Shown here piece after piece: positions 10,930-27,706 of a stretch of DNA of 48,157 bases. Position 1 is the first letter of the stretch. Every line of letters begins with the position of its first letter. The DNA comes from Spirogloea muscicola (Eukaryota > Streptophyta > Zygnematophyceae > Spirogloeales > Spirogloeaceae), in assembly GCA_009602725.1 (NCBI GenBank), contig WELB01000002.1, forward strand, positions 1,895,484 through 1,943,640, written 5' to 3'. The notes below the pieces were generated by a model. The model ran no database searches, was not told where the DNA came from, and was given only the letters and a program-made list of their open reading frames with translations. The position numbers and the translations under genes were made by a program.

Positions 10930-13200
10930 TAGCCCTCAAAGCTGGAACTTGATCGCATGCTGCTGCAGACCGGCGCCCGAGAACTGCGCGTCGAGCTCGT
11001 TGGCAAGAGTGGCTGGTGGCGGACCAGCGGCGGGGTCCAGTGTGGACTCGGGTTCCCACTGCGAGCCGAGATCGCCGGCGCTGCCCGCAGCAAGGCGAGC
11101 CGCCTGCGTCGGGTTCTGCGTGAGCGCCAGCATGCGACCTTCGCGCTCGGCTGGAAGCAGCTCGCGGGGCTGGAAGCCGTCCAGCAGGAGTAGCTTGTTC
11201 TGTGTGCAGCACAACCAGAGTGCAAGGACTTTGTTACATAACTCTTCTCTTTCAGTGGTCATACTTACCACTTAAAGCAAGGAGCACAACATAAACCCCA
11301 ACCCTAACCCAGTTCACAACAATATGTTTTGGTCATTAGTGGCAGACTATTTAAGGAGTCAATGGGCGGGGGGCTTGAGAGGTGAGGAGAAGCAGAGGTT
11401 GCACTACGACATCTGATATGATAGGGGAGGAGAGAGAGGACAAGTTGGCGAACGCTGGGGGGCCAGAGGTCATCGAGGGCAGGGGCAGCACACAAAACCT
11501 CGCGAGTGCAGGCATAGAGCCACTCAATTGTCACGATCTTGAGGCCCCACTTGAGTGCGGTGAGGTACTTCTCTCCGGAGCGTGTCGGCACGACGAGGTG
11601 CGTGACCTGGCGCGACAGCTTCTCGGTCCACTTGGCGTGCAACACATCCTTGCACAGGAACTTGGCGCGGGAGAGCTCAGCCGCGCCGTATTGCGAGAAG
11701 CAGAGCTTGGCAGCGCCGCCCAAACCCGGCAGTGGGCCCAGCTGATGCACTGGCCGGAAGAGGACGTGGGCGCCGGCGTCGTGCAGCCATTCCTCCTGCA
11801 GCCAGCAGCCCGGGGCTAACGATCTGCTAAGAATTGTTTAGACTCAGACTTAAACATAAACTGTGTCTGACAAAGTCAATTGCAAATGCCGGGGCCGAGG
11901 GTAGCCAGTGCCGTGCCTTGACGCAGAAGCGGACCCAGTGGAGGGAGACGCATAGTGGACCGGCGGCGTCGGCCGGCGGCGGCTGCCCGTGAGGGCAGAT
12001 GAGGAAGTCGGGTGCCGCGCTGGCGCAGCGCTCGCTGTGTATAGTGCCCGAGCCCTGCAGGACCTGCGCCTTCACCTCCGCTTTCTGCGCCCCACCTCCG
12101 CCGCCGAGACAGGGCCTCAGCCTCTGCAAGCGATGGTGGCAGCTGCAGGGCGGCGGCAGCAGCCGTGGGCAGTGGCTTGCCTGCTCGTGAGGGAACGTGC
12201 AGGAGAAGGCAAAGGTGAGGCCGGCGAAGACGGTGTTGAAGACATCCCCCTCCATCGCCAGTGGCCGCAGTGGGGACCCCACGCCGGCGCCGCTGTCACC
12301 GGCTCTCCCACTGCCGGACGCGGAGCGGGAGCTCTCCTTGACCAGCACAACCGCCGCGCAGTCATTGCCGTTGCTGCCGCCGCCGTCGCTCCACAGCGAG
12401 CGGCCGCTGGCCACGATCTCCGGGACGCGGTGGCGGGCCTCGACGGGCAACCTCGCGCAGCTCTCGTCGCATTCGCGCAGCCAGGAGGACCAGACGACCT
12501 CCGCGCCGCCGCCGGCCATGATGGCCTTCACCCGCTTGGCCTCCCTGCCGCCGCCACAATGCCCGCCGCCGCCGCCGTCGCCGCCTCAGACTCATTCCTC
12601 AGACTCGATCCTCAGACTTCCTCGTACTCATTCCTCAGACTCGACCCTCAGGCTTCCTCGAACTCATTCCTCAGACTCGATCCTCAGGCTTCCTCAGACT
12701 CATCCCTATCACTGATACCTCAAACTTCCTCAGACCCATTCCTCAGACTCACATCCCAGACTCATTCCTCAGACTCATTCCTCAGACTTCCTCAGACTCA
12801 TTCCCCGGACTCGTTCCTCGGACTTCCTCAGACTCGATCCTCAGACTCATATCTCGGACTTCCTCAGACCCTCTCGTTCACGCAGCCGCGCCGGCAGCGG
12901 CGCCCGGAGCAGGCCAAGGCGCGGATGGCCCAGACGCCGACCGCTCCAGGATCTTGCCGACGACGACGTACGTCACGGCGGCGTTGTGCTCCACGTGGCG
13001 CGTCCCGCCGCCGCGCCGCACCATGTGCACCACCTGCGGCCGCCGCCGCCGCCGCCGCTGTCAGCGCAAGGCCGGCGGCGAATGCCGAGCCGAGGCCGCC
13101 GCTCGGCTCGGCTCCCCCGCGGCTTGCCCACCTCCATGAGCTCGTCGCGCCGCTCGAAGCCGAGGAAGGAGAAGCGGCAGGCGCTGAGGTGCATCCCGCC
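10930..13200 (-). CDS. Three-BRCT-domain protein (TopBP1/Dpb11-like), 5' end cut by an N
   Basis: BRCT domains bind phosphopeptides in DNA replication and damage signalling. Three are visible on the minus strand. The first is split over 13200–13132 (CRFSFLGFERRDELMEV, donor gtgggc) and 13033–12936 (VVHMVRRGGGTRHVEHNAAV, then TYVVVGKILER), and ends in the 12.35–12.54 kb exon with EVVWSSWLRECDESCARLP. The second covers about 12240–11890, with VFAGLTFAFSCTFPHEQ, DFLICPHGQP and the WVRFCVK helix. The third covers about 11720–11490, with THLVVPTRSGEKYLTALKWG and IVTIEWLYACTRE. The tryptophan of the final helix is present in all three. A tail exon follows at about 11190–10930 (LLLLDGFQPRELLPAEREGR). 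Several BRCT domains in series suit a TopBP1/Dpb11/Rad4 or plant MEI1-like scaffold, but that assignment is tentative. The start codon is unresolved because a single N at 13202 touches the first exon; an in-frame Met lies at 13194. Confidence 0.6.
12586..12880. repeat. Minisatellite of CCTCAGACTCATT-type units
   Basis: About 290 bases consist of imperfect 12–13-base units such as cctcagactcatt, cctcagactcgat and cctcagacttcct, with some higher-order repetition of about 36–39 bases. It lies between two BRCT exons on the minus strand, so it is probably intronic. It also keeps the plus strand open as a heptad-like FLRLDPQ-type shadow reading frame. Confidence 0.8.
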
Positions 13201-13201
13201 G

Positions 13202-13202
13202 N
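13202..13202. other. Single ambiguous base (N), probable scaffold join
   Basis: This one N lies between the first visible BRCT exon (minus strand) and the only visible acyl carrier protein exon (plus strand). Both genes lose their 5' parts exactly here, which suggests a contig join or collapsed gap and not one unread base. Confidence 0.5.
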
Positions 13203-13276
13203 CCTTCCGCTGCTCTGGTCATTGCTCCCCGTGACCTTGGAGCTCCTCTCACCTACGCCCGCATATCCGCCACCAG

Positions 13277-13453
13277 GTGACGCCCACGTCCAGCTTCTCG
13301 GGCGAGCTAGGGCTCGACAGCCTGGACACCGTTGAGGTCGTGATGGCCTTGGAAGAGGAGTTTGCACTGGAGATCCCAGACAGTGAGGCCGACAAGATCA
13401 CATCCACTGCCGAGGCTATTGAGTACATCGCCTCGCACCCGCAGGCCAAGTAG
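13277..13453 (+). CDS. Acyl carrier protein, mitochondrial type (last exon only)
   Basis: Acyl carrier protein carries growing acyl chains on a 4'-phosphopantetheine arm attached to a serine. This 58-residue C-terminal exon follows the acceptor caccag and reads [20 protein letters not shown], with the DSL attachment motif, then [20 protein letters not shown] and a stop at 13451–13453. The IPD-x-EADKI block is typical of mitochondrial ACPs (also a complex I subunit) and differs from the plastid form. The upstream exon or exons with the presequence and helix I are not found: the DNA just before the acceptor looks intronic, and beyond it lie the N at 13202 and the BRCT gene on the other strand. 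The gene is therefore partial in this assembly. Confidence 0.85.
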   Translation: MTPTSSFSGELGLDSLDTVEVVMALEEEFALEIPDSEADKITSTAEAIEYIASHPQAK

Positions 13454-13844
13454 GCCCAGGACAGTCGCGAGGACTACTTGGGTTGCAGATGACCCTCTCC
13501 ATGTGCTCTGGGGTTAGCCTTGCTCAAGCGGCAGAGGTTGTGCTTCACTTCGTCGAAGCTAATTGCCTCAGCAGCTGCAAGCCTACTGCATCCCTTGAGG
13601 AGCCACGACTCCTCTTCTGAGTGCATGTCTCCGCACTCCACTTTAAACGTTGGAAATCATGCTGGGTTTTGGTTCTCAAGGAGTCCTCTTGAGCAGAGCG
13701 CCCAACATCACCTTGCAGCAAGTGACGTGCTCTATCACACAAGGTAATATCGAGGCTGCCCTATCGACTCTTCACATCAACTCCACGAGAATCGACGATG
13801 CAAATCCTCGATACCCCAATCCTCCAGCCAGGCAAGGAAGGGCG
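13454..13844. other. Convergent intergenic gap, nothing recognised
   Basis: About 390 bases lie between the stop of the ACP gene (plus) and the stop of chorismate mutase (minus). It should hold both 3' UTRs. No conserved polyadenylation motif or repeat copy was identified with confidence. Confidence 0.4.
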
Positions 13845-15075
13845 TCATGCAGGATCGAGTCTTCTCAGTAGGTACTGCACTTGAACTTCCTTGTTCAGCG
13901 GCATAATCCAGTCCCCATACAGGCTAGCTACAACCTGTGGCTCAATCTTGGTAGACTTTGTCCTGGACTCCTGCCCCACTTCGATGTCCTGGCCAAAGAT
14001 GGCAGCCTTCTCCTCTACTCGTTGCTGCACCTTCTTCTCTACAGCTTCGAAGGTGAGCAGCTTCACAAGTCCAGCAGCGTCCTGGCAACAAGAGACCCGA
14101 TATATCAAGCTCGTCTGTACTCTCATGGCGTGCCCATGGAGTGCTGCAACAGAAGCATTTGCGCATGGCGTGCTATTTGCTGGCCGGGAGACCCACCTGT
14201 GCCTCTATGAGGGGCTGGTAAAGCTCCGGCGTCTCCTGGAACTTGGCTTCGGCAACAAATTTGCCGTAGTGTATGCGCCTGGAAAGAGCTTGTAGGCAGA
14301 GGACATCAAGAGTGGCTGCAGAGCCATAGTTGCCATCGTCACCTTTTTGAGTGATTGCCGGCAGGGCAACAGTCAGGTACATCTTCCAAATTTGTGGGTT
14401 GATATTTATGCCTTCTGCTGCCGGATGGAGCACCTGTGTTGGGGATAACGACCTTCTCTTCGTCAGCTGGCTCAAATGCCGTTCACAAGCAGCACGCTTA
14501 GGTCAACAGAGGAGTAAATGATGACCACGATGCAGGCTGTGTAGGCTGTTTGACTGGGGAGAGGAGGGGTGCCGATGGAAGTGGGGGGGGTGAGGGTGGA
14601 GGGGGCATTGCAAAGGGCGGGAATGGGCAACCTTGCCCACCTGAGGGTACTCCAGGTCTTGAAGAATGACTGGAGGAAGTGCCTCAGGAAAGAAGGGGTG
14701 CTCGTCTGGGCTGGTGTACCGTCGGACCTGCCAAGCTAAGTCGTAGCACGCACGAAGAAGAAGCTAAGAAAGCATGGCATTGCTGGTCCTTGTGGACCTG
14801 AAGCCAACTAGCACGACGATTGGAGCATGAGAGTACAGGACAGACCTTGGCATGCAGCTGCTCCGTTTCAGACAGCAGGTACTCTAACAGGGAACCATGG
14901 AAGCCTGGGATGCCCAGTAATGTGGGATCGTACGTCGGCGGGTTGTAGCAGTACTGGGATCGCTCAATGAGATTGAAGATGATACTGTCTTCTTGGCGGA
15001 TCAGGAAGGTGCGAATGTTGTCCAGCGTTAGTATTCGACTAGCATCGATGCTGCTGGACAAGGTGCTGCCCGGAG
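13845..15075 (-). CDS. CM: Chorismate mutase (eukaryotic AroQ type)
   Basis: The enzyme converts chorismate to prephenate, the branch step toward phenylalanine and tyrosine, in plastids or cytosol of plants and algae. Minus-strand exons: about 15080–14846 (from a probable acceptor after aatgcag; ILTLDNIRTFLIRQEDSIIF, IERSQYCYN), 14727–14641 (VRRYTSPDEHPFF… LQDLEYPQ), 14433–14197 (VLHPAAEGININPQIW, GNYGSAATLDVLCLQALSRR, IHYGKFVAEAKFQE) and 14081–13845 (DAAGLVKLLTFEAVEKKV… VQYLLRRLD, stop). The fit across the eukaryotic CM fold is continuous, including the RQEDSI helix and the RRIHYGKFVAE active-site block. The first exon, with any transit peptide, is not fixed: the minus strand is open up to 15205 and again at 15208–15588, but the latter overlaps a retroelement tail. 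All three visible introns are GT–AG and keep phase. Confidence 0.9.
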
Positions 15076-15209
15076 CAGCCCTGCATTCGAGGACAAGATG
15101 CTGGTGAGTGATAAGGAAGCTGGTCGGTTGGGCAGGCAGCTGGACGGAGGACTGATGCCTTGGAAGGAGAGCTGGCAGAGGGGACCTGTATTCAGAGGCA
15201 AGCACATCT

Positions 15210-16690
15210 AAAGGGGGAGGGGTTGCGCACGACGAGCACGAGGCAGGCTACCTGGCAACGAACATGGTGAGCCGTGGCAGACTGGAGTGGCGGCAGTGCA
15301 GAGAGGGGCGGGCGAAGGAAGGGGAGAAGTCAGGACACGACGGGCAAAGGGGGCCCGGGAGCGCAGCGCAGGGGCGGGAAGCGCAGGGAGGCGCCGCCAG
15401 CATGGTCGCGGGGGGTGGGTGGCCGAGCCAGTGTCAGCGGGAGGCGCAGTGGCGGGGTATAGAGGGAAAGCGCGGCCTGACTGGAGGCTGTGAGAGGCCA
15501 GCCCGAAGGAATGGACAAGGGCTGAAGGAGCCGGATGGCGCAGAAAGCAAGGTAGAGACGCGGCAACAATGCGGCTGAGGGCGGCCACACCGGCTCTGAG
15601 TGGGGACGACGAGAGAGAAGGGTCGCGGTGTGCATCTGATCAAAATGGAGGCCAAGTTTTGCCAGTGCGGAGTTCAAGCGACAATTAGTGCACAGAATGT
15701 GGCTGCACAAAGCCAAGCCCTAGGCTAAGCGGGACTAAGGCCACAGGGCGAAGACTTAGCTGAAGGTGGACTGTGGTACCCACGAGGGAATGTTACAGAA
15801 GGAGTGCAAAGAATGGGGCTACACAAACCGAAACCCTAGGCCGAGAGGTTCTAAGCATACAGGGCGAAAGTACGGCTAGAAAATGAATGCGGCTGCTGAT
15901 ATTGAAAGAGCGGCTGTGAAAGCCAGCCAGATGCGTACAGGTGTTCCTGACGGAGCCACCGGCTAGGCAGACAGGGCGCTCTTAGTACCCCCGGGTCAGC
16001 AGTAGGGAGGCAGATGAGCTGAGGGGAGGAAGAGCAACCCCGCTGCGCAAGCCAGAGGCTGCTGCAAGGGCGCGACCGGCGCGGCGGTGCAAAGCAAGCG
16101 CTTGGGAGCGCTGGAGGGACATAGACAATCGCATGCGGTAGCAGGACACAAGACCCAAAGGCACCGAGCCGCCAGGAAGTGCTGCACCCTGTTCCCGGCG
16201 CCGCTGGTCAGCTTGAGATGCCAGAGGCTAGAGGAGGGCTTCAGTACAAAGCCATCGGGCCCTTCATCTGCTTCTTCTTTGGTACCCCCGAGTAAAGACT
16301 TCGATGTTAGACAGGCTAGTCTGAGAACCGTGAGCTTTCCCATGGAGGCTGGTGGAGGGAGACTGGATGCGTACGGTGCGCAGGATTGGCAAGGAAGACC
16401 GAGCCGAGCTATTGCACAGTTCATCCAGAACAGCAAGGGAGTACAAAGGGCGGAGGGAGGAGGCGGTAGCATCGAGGCCTCGCCTCCGTCCTCGTTCGTC
16501 TGGCCACCTTACCTGGTGGTGGCAGCTGGGCAGGGCAGCCCAAGCGCACGGGATGGAAGAAGAAGTAGCTCTCACATAGATGCGGGTGCATGTAAAAGGT
16601 GCGTGATTTACAGGTGCCTATCAACCTATATAAATCTATAAAACTATCCGGCGTCTCCAGACCTTGTTTATCTCTTGGGGGCTGCTTCTT
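15210..16690 (-). mobile_element. Cluster of decayed LINE-like 3' ends, inverted
   Basis: Several minus-strand pieces of the same element lie here. A tail hairpin (ggctgtgagaggccagccc) sits at about 15487–15505 with its upstream block; a second hairpin is at 15911–15930. Next, 15982–16170 in reverse encodes the end of the protein module (YRMRLSMSLQRS, AGRALAAASGLR, LLLTRGY). Another end-of-ORF block (IEVFTRGY) lies at about 16282–16312. The frames are broken, so these are dead copies. No host gene was supported in this interval; the first exon of the neighbouring kinase should be nearby but was not found. Confidence 0.65.
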
Positions 16691-16699
16691 CTTCTTTGA

Positions 16700-17140
16700 A
16701 CCTTGTCCTTGATTGAGAGGTGTCATATTTCTGCGCAGTGCGGCCCTTTTTACCTTGTTCAACGTTTTGGGCTGACCTCTTCAGCCATCACCTTACTGAG
16801 AAAGAGCTGTTTGTTCGTTGGCCTGGCCTTACACACCCCTCGCCCCCTTTGGAAGAGCTGCTTCTTCCTTTGAGCTGGATTTCACAGCCATCGCCACATT
16901 TGGGACTGCTTCTTGTTTGTCGACAGCCCCTTCGGACTGTCGTTATCCTACTATGTTTACTTCTGGGCTGGCCCCTCACAGCCATCGCCCCCTAGAATGA
17001 GCATCCTTCGCTAAAAGAGAAGCAGGTCTTCCAGAGTAAGCAAGCGCGGCCAGATTAAACTGGTGGCTGGGAGGGGCCAGCCCAAAGGAATGGACAGAGT
17101 AAGGCGATGGGAAGCGGGGGCTGAGAAAAGCCAGCGTGGA
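16700..17140. mobile_element. Array of LINE tail hairpins in both orientations
   Basis: Plus-strand tail hairpins occur near 16768–16790, 16873–16900 and 16963–16990 (gggctggcccctcacagcc), followed by inverted ones at 17064–17083 (ggctgggaggggccagccc) and about 17118–17137. Each keeps part of the flanking TTGTCCATTC or CATCGCCCC blocks. The unit spacing is about 100 bases, much closer than whole elements would allow. Confidence 0.6.
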
Positions 17141-17391
17141 CAGATTGACAAGGTGCAACAGGCCCAAATAGAATGTGTAGTGTACGAAGTGGTGGCCGGA
17201 CAGCGCAATTAGCTGAGGAAACACGAGCTAAGAGAGCGAAAGGTGCTCGGCCCGCTCGGGGCGCGGTCATCTACTGCCCAGCCGCTCTTCGTAGTCACTC
17301 TGCCCCTCGGCTTTCGTCTCGCGCTTGGGCCTTCCCGCTCCCTCGCCCGTTCAAACACACGCTCATCTCCCCGCCACCCCCCCCAGATCGA

Positions 17392-17392
17392 N
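17392..17392. other. Single ambiguous base (N), probable scaffold join
   Basis: This N directly precedes a 146-base sequence that is repeated exactly at 28370–28515, and it lies where the first exon of the kinase gene is missing. A join between contigs explains both better than one uncalled base. Confidence 0.5.
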
Positions 17393-17538
17393 TGCTCCTT
17401 CAAGGCCGAGTGTGACCAGCGTCCTTGTTGAGAAGGGCCAGAGAAGTGCGAAGCTGACTCTCAGACTTGCTCTCTTGTCTGAGCTGAGGGCCAGGCTGAC
17501 GCGTAGGCAGCTGCCACGCTGCAGAGTAATTGCATGTA
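17393..17538 (+). repeat. 146-bp exact duplicate, copy 1
   Basis: The sequence from tgctccttcaaggccgagtg to gcagagtaattgcatgta is identical by eye to 28370–28515 inside the prenyltransferase gene. Identity stops sharply at both ends; the left end abuts the N at 17392. Confidence 0.9.
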
Positions 17539-17641
17539 CCCCCGCCCCCTGCCGGGCCCCTGACTGCTTCTCAGGCCATCCCGCCGCTGCAGCTGTGCCT
17601 CCTCTCGACTTTCACAACCTGGGCTTGGCTGTGTCTTGCAG

Positions 17642-24693
<7,052 letters not shown>

Positions 24694-25490
24694 CAAAGGA
24701 CGGGCAGAGCGATTGAGAAAGGCAGAGCACACAGCCGTCGCGATGTGTGGTCAGGAGCCAGATGCCAGCGCCCCTGCCCAGACAGGTCAGCTCAGACTGC
24801 TGCTTGGTTCAGTGCACTTTGTCAGACACCCAATCAGAAGCTCACAAGACCAAGGCCAGCTGCTACACATGCCAGTCCAGGCTTCCCAGGTGCATCTGTA
24901 TGATTGCTGGCAGCTGAGCAGTGAGTGAGGAGCATCATGGATTTAGATTGGCTGGCACATTTGTGACGTGGGACGTTCATGAAAGGGTCAGGGAGCAGCT
25001 CCAAGAGCACTCATGGTTCTGCTTGCTGACACGTGGTACTATCAATTCTGGACCAGCTCAAGTGTGATCAAAGCAGACGTGGAAGTGAGAGCACTCTCCC
25101 AGGATGGTGGGCACAAGGGCAGGGCCGGCTGGGGTCCCGACAGCGGCCAGGGGGCCGCTGCAAGTGGCGGCCTCCGGTTGAGAGGGGCACCGGTGTTGGA
25201 GCAGTCGGGAGCAGGAGCGAGGAAAGGCGCGCGGTGTGCATGGAGTGGAAGGGAGGCCAAGCCGAGCCAGTACATTGAGTTCAAGCAGAAGGCAAAGCTT
25301 TGGCAAGGGGGCCAAACAAAGGGAGCCCTTTGGCTGGGAGGGGCTGAGGAGGCAGGGCGGCAGCACGGCTGGACGAGGGCTGTGATGTTGAGAGAAGCTG
25401 CTGTTCAGGAGAGAACATTCAGCGCAGTAAATATGGTGAACCAGCGGACTGGGTTGGGCGATCCTTGCTGCTCTAGTGCGCCCTAGCTAT
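24694..25490. other. Intergenic region, no gene recognised
   Basis: After the kinase stop, the plus strand is open at 25013–25486 for 157 codons of Gly/Arg-rich, low-information sequence. It has no family resemblance and I do not call it. It probably includes the kinase 3' UTR. Confidence 0.35.
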
Positions 25491-25514
25491 GGCTGCCACC
25501 CACCAAGGGTGCGG

Positions 25515-25640
25515 GTCTGTGTGCGGCCAGGCGGAGCCTGTGCTAGTCCTTGCCTTTATGCGCGGCCAGGCGGAGGCTATGCTAGTCCTGCCTCTGTGTG
25601 CGGCCAGGCAGAGCTTTGTGCTACACTGGTGCGTCACCCT
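25515..25640. repeat. Short tandem repeat, about 40-bp unit
   Basis: Nearly three copies of a unit of about 40 bases containing tgcggccaggcggag and tgctagtcct follow one another, with first-unit landmarks near 25521, 25562 and 25600. The third copy is truncated and diverged. Confidence 0.75.
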
Positions 25641-25819
25641 GAGCGGATCTGCGTCCATACTGCCGAGGTGAGGGCGGTCTGCTCGTCCTCCAGAGAAGGG
25701 CAAACGCTCACTGGAGGACTCCGAGTGGAGAGGAGAAGGAGCTGAGACGGTTGATCACAACTGACAGGAGCACGAGCAGGAGCAGCAACATCAGGAAGAC
25801 TTTCAGGGCAGAGAGCCCC

Positions 25820-26622
25820 TTCTTCGTACTTTGTTCATTCTTTCTCGGGCCGACTTTTCCCAGCCCCTATCCTCAATGGGCGAGCCCTTCTCTCTTCCTC
25901 CGCTTTCTGCCTCTTCCGTGTCTGCGAGTTGCTCGCTCGTGGGCACTGGAGTCTCCTTTCAGTCGTGCTTTTCCAGCTGCAAGTTCCGCTGACTTGCGGC
26001 TGCTGACTCGGGGACACAAAGCTCGCATTCGCTGTGGCCACCTGCATAGCTGTGTGGTAGTAGTGCCTTGCGGCCCCTCGGACAGTGACTCCACATTCTC
26101 TGGGCTGGCTCTCCACAGCCCTCGCCCCCTTTGGAGGAGTCCCACTGTTGTCAGCATGGCCCCTTCTGAGTACCTTTGTTCTCTCGGCTCCTCAGCTTAG
26201 GTTTTCAGATAGGTATGTTTTCACTCGAGGATACTTTGTGTCCCCCTTAGCCGGCTCATTGCCCCGTTACCAAGACTATCGTGATGCTCGCACTGGCCTC
26301 CTTCCATTATGTTGCGCACCGCGCGCCTTTCTATCGCACAACCACATCGCCTGTGCTGGTTTGGCTCGACCGCCGTCGGACGTCGATGTGCACAGCGCGC
26401 GTCCCCTCACCCCTCCGTGCTTCCGGCTGAGATGGGCTTGCCAGCTGCATACCTGTCGTTCTTGCGACACCGAGTGGCGGCCTGTTTGCATCTACTGACG
26501 AGAGGTTACTGAGAGTTCGCTTACTGCTGTCTCAGTCCTTTAGCACTCCGACTCCTTCAGACCTTGTCCATTCTTTGGGCTGGCCTCTCCCAGCCACCAG
26601 TTAATCTGGCCGCGCTTGCTTG
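25820..26622 (+). mobile_element. Tandem LINE-like 3' ends
   Basis: Successive plus-strand tails: hairpin with cagcccctatcctcaatggg near 25850–25890, an end-of-ORF block (gcggctgctgactcggg) at about 25995–26012, a second hairpin (ggctggctctccacagcc) near 26103–26120, another end block (gacgagaggttactgag) at about 26500, then cttgtccattctttgggctgg and a third hairpin near 26578–26596. The final copy continues into accagttaatctggccgcg, which is also present inverted at 17037–17064. No intact reading frame remains. Confidence 0.65.
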
Positions 26623-26913
26623 CAGCGGCGTGCTCGGGCTCATGCTTTGCACCAGAAAGCTGGGTGGCAGCAGGGCTTCGGATCTGCCATCGGGTGGGTA
26701 TTCGGGCATCGATTAGTGGCCTTGATGCACTGACCCGTGGTTTACGGAGCGCGTGAAGTCGCAGCGGGCCAGGTACGTCGTCAGGGGTGTGGCCCAGTCG
26801 GGCCTTCGTTCGTGACACGGAAGGCAGAGGGAACCCCCGGCGCCCCCCCCGGCCAGCCGCGCGTGGGCCGGCCCGGGGCCCGGGGCAGCCCCCGCGGGCG
26901 CGGCAGCTTGCGG

Positions 26914-27092
26914 NNNNNNNNNNNNNNNNNNNNNNNNNNNNNNNNNNNNNNNNNNNNNNNNNNNNNNNNNNNNNNNNNNNNNNNNNNNNNNNNNNNNNNN
27001 NNNNNNNNNNNNNNNNNNNNNNNNNNNNNNNNNNNNNNNNNNNNNNNNNNNNNNNNNNNNNNNNNNNNNNNNNNNNNNNNNNNNNNNNNNNN
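26914..27092. other. Assembly gap (179 Ns)
   Basis: A run of 179 N is flanked by extremely GC-rich sequence on both sides. The upstream exons of the following gene or genes may lie in it. Reading frames that span it carry no information. Confidence 0.99.
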
Positions 27093-27410
27093 CCGCCGCC
27101 CCTCGCCGCCACCCCCCCGCGCTGCCTGCCCGGGCCGAGCTGGCGCCCGAGCCCCTCCTCAAGGCCGACGGCCTCGCGCCGCGGTCAGTCCCCCCCTGCT
27201 GCCCTCCCGCTGCAGCTGGCCGACGCCCCCCCTTGTGGCAGCGCCAGCAGCCCGGTCGCGCCCGGCCGGCCGACGTCGTGCTCCGCTGCACGGACGGCCG
27301 TCAGGAAGGACTCGAGCCCCTGGTGCTCCGCTGACTTGTCGTGCTGGAGCCCGAGCAGAGAGCTGGCGAGCTGGAGCCCTGCCGGGCCAGCTGAGAGGCC
27401 CCGCGAGACC

Positions 27411-27596
27411 ATGAGCGCCATCATCCGCGAAGGTGGCTACATGGAGGAGTACGTCGAGGGGAGGCCCAGCAGGTGGAACGAGAGCCGCTACCCCTGGGCC
27501 GCCATCACCATCTGCCTGGTCATCGCCGCAGTAGCAGGTCGACTCGGATATCCTGGACATGCCGGCTGCAACCGCGCGAGGCGATCGGGCTGCTAG
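27411..27596 (+). CDS. Short hypothetical protein start with one membrane segment
   Basis: A good-context ATG (gaccatgag) opens a frame reading MSAIIREGGYMEEYVEGRPS followed by a hydrophobic stretch (YPWAAITICLVIAAVAG) long enough for one membrane span. A possible donor (caggtcgac) follows at about 27537, so the frame to the stop at 27594–27596 may include intron. It sits just upstream of the prenyltransferase exons on the same strand. I do not recognise it; it could be the first exon of a separate small membrane protein. It does not resemble a plastid transit peptide. Confidence 0.35.
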   Translation: MSAIIREGGYMEEYVEGRPSRWNESRYPWAAITICLVIAAVAGRLGYPGHAGCNRARRSGC

Positions 27597-27706
27597 GCTC
27601 GACGGCCATGAGTCTCTGACCTCCCAAGCCTCCTCGCCGCTAGCTGAGCCGTAAGTGACAATCGGAGCTTCCCGGAGCTCAAGCATTGACCACTCTTGTG
27701 CGGCAG

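Noticed and set aside
10770-11310. Possible chromosome end because of TTTAGGG-like repeats
   Set aside because: The units are few and degenerate, and genes continue on both sides.
12586-12880. Regularly repeated CCTCAGACTC units resembling a CRISPR-like array
   Set aside because: The units are contiguous and 12–13 bases long with no unique spacers, inside an intron of a nuclear gene; it is a minisatellite.
11989-13335. Long plus-strand open frame of about 448 codons
   Set aside because: It is antisense to the BRCT exons and runs through the minisatellite and the N. Its product is low-complexity, while the minus strand shows real domains.
15208-15588. Minus-strand frame as the transit-peptide exon of chorismate mutase
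   Set aside because: It overlaps a retroelement tail hairpin at 15487–15505 and has no defensible donor joining it to the mutase exons, although a short part of it cannot be excluded.
26540-27596. Several open frames spanning the run of Ns
   Set aside because: They are kept open only by undefined bases and extreme GC content, so they carry no evidence.
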